Shown piece after piece: positions 6,656 through 10,128 of a stretch of DNA of 10,128 nt; positions within the stretch are counted from its first letter, which is position 1; each line of letters begins with the position of its first letter. Source of the stretch: CAYPXN01 sp964414715 (GTDB taxonomy: Bacteria; UBA10199; JADFYH01). The notes under the pieces are model-generated. The model made no database searches. It was given only the letters and a program-made list of their open reading frames with translations, and was not told the DNA's origin. The position numbers were made by a program, and so were the translations under genes. The DNA is taken from the NCBI GenBank assembly GCA_964414715.1, contig CAYPXN010000092.1, forward strand, positions 1 through 10,128, read 5' to 3'.

Positions 6656-8719
6656 ATGATGATTCGCGTTGCTGTTTTTGCTCCTCTTGAAGAAGCTCTT
6701 ACTTACCTAGTTCCTGAGGAGTTGAAAGCTAAAATTCAAATTGGTCACCGAGTGCTGGTTCCATTGGGACGTCGCAAGTGCGTCGGCATCTTCATTGAGG
6801 AAGAAAAGCAAAAACCTTCCTACACTCTTAAGGCCATCGATACCATCCTCGATGAAAAGCCGATTTTCTCAGAAAGACAACTAGAACTTTTCAAATGGGC
6901 TTCGGATTATTATCTCTGTCCTTTTGGAGAAGTACTCAGAACTGCTTTACCGGCTCCTCTCACGCGAAATAAAGAAGAAAAAAAGAAAAAGGGAAGAGGA
7001 AAGAGAGAAGAGGAAAAAGATAAAAGAGAAAAAGGGAAAGAATTACGACTGAGTTCCACTCAATTAGAAATCGCAGAAAAAATACTTCCTTCCTCTTCCT
7101 CCTTCCAAATCCACCTACTACACGGAGTAACAGGCTCCGGAAAAACAGAAATTTATTTTAGCCTCATGCAAAAAGTGTTGGCGGAAGGAAAATCCATTTT
7201 AAGCTTGGTCCCGGAAATTTCACTCACTCCTCAACTTTTTCAACGCTATCAAAGTCATTTTCCTGAAGTCACTCTTTATCATTCTGCACTCAACGACACC
7301 GAAAGACTTCAAGCCTGGAATGCTTGCCGCGAAGGAAAGTCAAAAATTCTCCTCGGAACTCGTTCTGCACTCTTCACCTCCTTTGATAATTTGGGACTCA
7401 TTATTATTGATGAAGAACAAGATCATTCTTATAAACAAGAAGATCGTTTTCGCTATCATGCCCGCGATCTCGCAATTTTGCGTGCCAAGTTTGAAAACAT
7501 TCCCATTGTATTGGGTTCGGCCACTCCTTCCGTGGAAAGTTATTACAAAGCTCAAACGGGAAAATTTATTTACCATGAACTGACGGAACGATTTGGGGGA
7601 GCGGAATTGCCGAAAGTGGAAGTAGTGGATTTTAGGGAAAATCGTAGGGGCGGCTCCCCGTGGCCGCCCTCTTTCGGGCAGGCACAGGGACCTGCCCCTA
7701 CAAAACCATTTCATTCTCTTCTCTCCAGTCAAATGATTAATGAAATCCAAAAAAATCTCACAAACAAAGAACAAACTCTTTTACTTTTGAATCGTCGCGG
7801 CTTTGCCCATTTTATTATTTGTGAAGATTGCGGCCACACACCGCTTTGCCCAAACTGCGAAATCACCCTCACCTTTCATAAAAAGAATACCAAACTCACT
7901 TGTCATTATTGTGATCACCAAATCTCACCGCCCAAAGTTTGTCCCACTTGTATGGGCTTTAATTTTAAAGAAATGGGAAGTGGTACCGAAAAAATTGAGG
8001 AAGAAATCCAGAATCTTTTTCCGGAAGCAAGAATTGCGCGGATGGATCGCGATAGTACCCAACGCAAAGGAAGCCATGGCGCCATCCTTCAAAAACTCGC
8101 CGAAGGAAAAATCGATATTTTGGTCGGCACCCAAATGATTGCCAAGGGGCATGACTATCCGAATGTTACACTCGTGGGAATTTTAAATGCCGATTCCTCT
8201 CTTCATCTCCCCGATTTTCGAGCCTCCGAAGAAACATTTCAAATGCTTACTCAAATGTCGGGTCGTGCGGGTCGTGCGAAAAAAACAGGACGTGTATTAC
8301 TACAAACTTATTCCGCAGACCATTACAGCATTCAATTCGCGGCGGAACATCGAATCAAAGATTTTTATCAACAAGAGCTCTTGCATCGCGAAGAGCTCTC
8401 TTATCCACCCTATTCCCGACTTGTGGTTTTACGTATTCAGGGAACTCAATCTGCAAAAGTGATCCGAGGCATCGACAAACTTCATGAGATATTATTCGAG
8501 CTTCAGGCAAAAGACATTTTGAAGGCAGACATTTTAGGCCCTTCTCCCTGCTTGATGGAAAAATTAAGAAATTATTACCGCTGGCAAATCTTGTTAAAAT
8601 CAAAAGGAAATGCTTCTTTGCAGTCGATCCTCAAAAGACATATTCTTTCTACTCAAGACGAATGGCTTGCGAGCGGGCTGCGACTTATAATAGATGTAGA
8701 CCCCGTACATGTAATATAG
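6656..8719 (+). CDS. priA: Primosomal protein N' (replication restart helicase PriA)
   Basis: PriA is a 3'-to-5' DNA helicase that recognises stalled forks and reloads the replisome. The 687-residue protein has an N-terminal 3'-DNA-binding domain (1 to about 102), Walker A G-V-T-G-S-G-K-T-E (157-165), the DEAD-box variant D-E-E-Q (252-255), G-S-A-T-P-S-V-E-S-Y (287-296), an eight-cysteine zinc region (C389, C392, C398, C401, C416, C419, C429, C432), lobe-2 motifs G-T-Q-M-I-A-K-G-H-D (491-500) and Q-M-S-G-R-A-G-R-A (533-541), and a C-terminal domain. Two features are odd. Residues about 104-129 are a Lys/Glu/Arg linker where other PriA proteins carry a winged-helix domain of about 70-80 residues. 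Residues 330-349 (from R-R-G-G-S-P-W to A-P-T) come from a palindromic repeat read in frame. The start is ATG 6656 or the adjacent ATG 6659; no ribosome binding site is evident. It leads priA-def-fmt. Confidence 0.96.
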   Translation: MMIRVAVFAPLEEALTYLVPEELKAKIQIGHRVLVPLGRRKCVGIFIEEEKQKPSYTLKAIDTILDEKPIFSERQLELFKWASDYYLCPFGEVLRTALPAPLTRNKEEKKKKGRGKREEEKDKREKGKELRLSSTQLEIAEKILPSSSSFQIHLLHGVTGSGKTEIYFSLMQKVLAEGKSILSLVPEISLTPQLFQRYQSHFPEVTLYHSALNDTERLQAWNACREGKSKILLGTRSALFTSFDNLGLIIIDEEQDHSYKQEDRFRYHARDLAILRAKFENIPIVLGSATPSVESYYKAQTGKFIYHELTERFGGAELPKVEVVDFRENRRGGSPWPPSFGQAQGPAPTKPFHSLLSSQMINEIQKNLTNKEQTLLLLNRRGFAHFIICEDCGHTPLCPNCEITLTFHKKNTKLTCHYCDHQISPPKVCPTCMGFNFKEMGSGTEKIEEEIQNLFPEARIARMDRDSTQRKGSHGAILQKLAEGKIDILVGTQMIAKGHDYPNVTLVGILNADSSLHLPDFRASEETFQMLTQMSGRAGRAKKTGRVLLQTYSADHYSIQFAAEHRIKDFYQQELLHREELSYPPYSRLVVLRIQGTQSAKVIRGIDKLHEILFELQAKDILKADILGPSPCLMEKLRNYYRWQILLKSKGNASLQSILKRHILSTQDEWLASGLRLIIDVDPVHVI
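6971..7042 (+). repeat. Purine tract encoding the PriA linker
   Basis: This is 72 nt with a single pyrimidine (T at 7021), including 50 uninterrupted purines at 6971-7020. It encodes the Lys/Glu/Arg-rich linker. It contains AAGGGAAGAGG (6989-6999), also present on the minus strand of the tract in the DUF3047 signal peptide. A pyrimidine run follows at about 7086-7107, encoding P-S-S-S-S-F, and could pair with it in the mRNA. Such tracts are prone to slippage and can form triplex DNA; that is general knowledge, not shown here. Confidence 0.75.
7644..7701. repeat. REPIN-like palindromic element inserted in frame in priA
   Basis: This 58-bp element has 43 G or C bases, in clear contrast with its surroundings. 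Its two 26-nt arms are inverted copies matching at 21 of 26 positions around a TCTTTC loop. Each arm also folds alone: GGGCGGC/GCCGCCC on the left and GGGCAGG/CCTGCCC on the right, each a perfect 7-bp stem. GTAG directly precedes the hairpin at the left end, and also at the other end when read on the minus strand. GTAG plus hairpin, in two inverted copies, is the REP/REPIN layout mobilised by RAYT (TnpA-REP) transposases in other bacteria. It encodes PriA residues 330-349 without breaking the frame. I recall similar GTAGGGGC...GCCCCTAC elements as dispersed repeats in other genomes; the copy number here cannot be seen. Confidence 0.85.
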
Positions 8720-8728
8720 TGAAAATAT

Positions 8729-9265
8729 ATGATACTCGAAATTCTTACATATCCTGATAAACGCCTCCGTGAAGTCTGCAAAACCGTGACAGATTTTGGC
8801 CCCGCTTTTCAAAAGCAGGTCGATGACATGTTTGAAACCATGTATGATGCTCCTGGATTGGGCTTGGCAGCCATCCAAGTCGGTATTTTTCAACGATTCA
8901 TGGTGATGGATGTCGGCATCAACGAAGGTGAGATCGTCAAAAAAAATCCCTTGGTAATCGTGAATCCCAAAATAATTTCGAAAGAAGGAAAAATTGAATG
9001 GGAAGAAGGCTGTCTTTCCTGTCCGGATCTTGTTGTTCCCACGGAACGTTCCAAAAAAATTGAACTCGAATATCAAGATCGGGAAGGGAAAAACTGTAAA
9101 CTCACGGCAGAAGATCTTACAGCAGTATGCATTCAACACGAAATCGATCATCTGGATGGAATCTTGATTTTCGATAAACTCAGCCGACTCAAGCAAGATT
9201 TATATAAACAAAAACTCAAAAAGGAAGCCTCGGATTCAAAACCCAAAAGGCCAATTGTCAGATAA
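8729..9265 (+). CDS. def: Peptide deformylase
   Basis: This metalloenzyme removes the N-formyl group from the starting methionine of new proteins at the ribosome. The 178-residue protein carries all three family motifs: G-L-G-L-A-A-I-Q (43-50), E-G-C-L-S (93-97) and Q-H-E-I-D-H (136-141). Cys95, His137 and His141 are the metal ligands and Glu138 the catalytic base. E-G-C-L-S is followed by C-P-D rather than the more usual V-P-G or V-P. The C-terminal tail is basic (about 153-178), as in many relatives. It starts 9 nt after the priA stop, with only a weak AGTGA in front of the ATG, and its stop codon shares one base with the fmt start (TAATG), so the two are probably translationally coupled. 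The pairing with fmt is very common and reflects their opposite roles in the formyl-methionine cycle. Confidence 0.97.
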   Translation: MILEILTYPDKRLREVCKTVTDFGPAFQKQVDDMFETMYDAPGLGLAAIQVGIFQRFMVMDVGINEGEIVKKNPLVIVNPKIISKEGKIEWEEGCLSCPDLVVPTERSKKIELEYQDREGKNCKLTAEDLTAVCIQHEIDHLDGILIFDKLSRLKQDLYKQKLKKEASDSKPKRPIVR

Positions 9266-10128
9266 TGAGCAATTTTCCCCTGATCTTCATGGGCTCTCCC
9301 GTGGTAGCCGTCACGATTTTAGAAAGCCTTCTCAAAGCAGGCTATGATATCCGAGCCGTTGTCACCCAGCCGGATAAAGTTGCAGGGCGTGGACAAAAAC
9401 TCCAAGCTCCTCCCGTAAAAGTCTTTGCAGAAAAAAATCATCTCAAAGTTTTACAACCTCTCAAAGTCAAAGACCCTGCTTTCGTCGAAGAACTCAAAAG
9501 TTTTGGAGCAAAAGCACTTATCGTTGCCGCTTATGGCAGAATTCTTTCCCAGGATATTCTCGATTTAACTCCTTACCCTCTCAATATTCATTTTTCTCTG
9601 CTGCCCAAATACCGGGGTGCATCTTGCGTGGCTTCAGCGATTCTCAATGGAGAATCCGAAACAGGAGTCACGATCATGAAAATTGTGGAAGAACTGGATG
9701 CGGGTCCCATCCTCAAACAGGTTTCAATGCCTATTACAAATCAAGATACGACAGGTATTTTGGAAGATAATCTTGCAGTGAAAGGGGGAGAGCTTCTGGT
9801 AGAGTGTTTACAAGACATCGAAAATAAAAAATTTATCCTCCATGACCAAGACCCTCTTCAAGCCATTTATGCACCTCTCATAAAAAAAGAGGATGCTTTG
9901 ATTGATTGGAATCGTTCTGCTTCACATATTTCAAATCAAATTCGTGCTTATAACCCTTGGCCGATTGCTTACTGCTTCATTGACAACAAAAGACTCAAGA
10001 TTTACGGTGGGAAAGAAGTGAGAAGTGAAAAGTTACAGGTATTACCAGGCACCCTCACCACACTCTCAGAAAATGGAATCGAAATCGCTTGTGGGGACGG
10101 AAAAATTTTAATCACAGAAGTACAAGCC
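9265..10128 (+). CDS. fmt: Methionyl-tRNA formyltransferase (runs off the right edge)
   Basis: Fmt transfers a formyl group from 10-formyl-tetrahydrofolate to Met-tRNA(fMet), giving the bacterial initiator tRNA. The first 288 residues are present; E. coli Fmt has 315, so probably only the last 25-30 are missing. The N-terminal Rossmann-like domain begins F-M-G-S-P (8-12). V-V-T-Q-P-D-K (32-38) and G-R-G-Q-K (41-45) follow. The catalytic triad of the GART superfamily is intact: Asn107 and His109 in N-I-H-F-S-L-L-P (107-114) and Asp145 in E-L-D-A-G-P (143-148). Y-N-P-W-P (229-233) starts the C-terminal tRNA-binding part. The ATG overlaps the def stop by one base. A heptamer repeat at 10015-10035 encodes part of K-E-V-R-S-E-K-L in a surface strand or loop without evident harm to the protein. 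Confidence 0.96.
   Translation, partial: MSNFPLIFMGSPVVAVTILESLLKAGYDIRAVVTQPDKVAGRGQKLQAPPVKVFAEKNHLKVLQPLKVKDPAFVEELKSFGAKALIVAAYGRILSQDILDLTPYPLNIHFSLLPKYRGASCVASAILNGESETGVTIMKIVEELDAGPILKQVSMPITNQDTTGILEDNLAVKGGELLVECLQDIENKKFILHDQDPLQAIYAPLIKKEDALIDWNRSASHISNQIRAYNPWPIAYCFIDNKRLKIYGGKEVRSEKLQVLPGTLTTLSENGIEIACGDGKILITEVQA
10015..10035 (+). repeat. Heptamer microsatellite in fmt
   Basis: Three tandem 7-mers are present: GAAGTGA, GAAGTGA and the variant AAAGTTA. The repeat is purine-rich, like the tract in priA. At 21 nt it is in frame (seven codons) and sits in the C-terminal domain of Fmt. It is short enough that chance cannot be excluded. Confidence 0.5.

Noticed and set aside
7644..7701. 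The priA palindrome as an intrinsic terminator or a CRISPR repeat
   Set aside because: There is no T-run after either stem, it lies in the middle of a translated gene, and there are no repeat-spacer units.
6656..8719. priA as a pseudogene because of the insertion and missing domain
   Set aside because: The frame is open throughout, all helicase motifs and eight zinc cysteines are present, and it sits in its usual place before def and fmt.
8600..9196. A 198-codon open frame on the minus strand opposite def
   Set aside because: It lies wholly opposite the 3' end of priA and the well-conserved def gene, its translation shows no family motif, and it has no ribosome binding site; long antisense frames are expected from codon bias.

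Overview
The window holds ten protein genes and little non-coding DNA. Two genes run off the ends: lgt on the left and fmt on the right. The organism looks like a Gram-negative bacterium of modest G+C content (roughly 40-45% by eye). The gene orders ileS-lspA-lgt and priA-def-fmt, together with a DUF3047-type exported protein, suggest an uncultured lineage related to the former Deltaproteobacteria. That placement is inference from gene order and protein style; no marker here fixes the taxon. I see no tRNA, rRNA, CRISPR array, insertion sequence or phage gene.

Left third (minus strand, 1-3804): a compact operon reading ileS (isoleucyl-tRNA synthetase), lspA (signal peptidase II), lgt (prolipoprotein diacylglyceryl transferase). 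Lgt lipidates prolipoproteins and LspA then cleaves them, so these two are consecutive steps of lipoprotein maturation. ileS probably starts at a promoter whose predicted transcription start falls on, or next to, the ATG.

Middle (3840-6008): galU (UDP-glucose synthesis) reads rightward from a good sigma70-like promoter. A signal-peptide-bearing DUF3047-type protein follows closely, and the pair ends at a hairpin terminator that can serve both strands. Converging from the other side is a small exported helical protein of unknown function, rich in His, Met and Lys, with a strong ribosome binding site.

Right third (6009-10128): nth (endonuclease III) on the minus strand diverges from priA-def-fmt on the plus strand, with only about 14 bp between the two start codons. 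priA encodes the replication-restart helicase; def and fmt encode the deformylase and the formyltransferase of N-formyl-methionine metabolism.

The most unusual signal is inside priA. A 58-bp, very GC-rich palindromic element at 7644-7701 is read through in frame and adds about 20 residues. Both of its ends have GTAG followed directly by a hairpin, which is the layout of an inverted pair of REP sequences (a REPIN). The same priA lacks the usual winged-helix region and instead has a short Lys/Glu linker encoded by a purine tract. Related purine/pyrimidine tracts occur in the DUF3047 signal peptide and in fmt. I found no new multi-gene system; the window is mainly housekeeping genes marked by repeat-driven changes to proteins.
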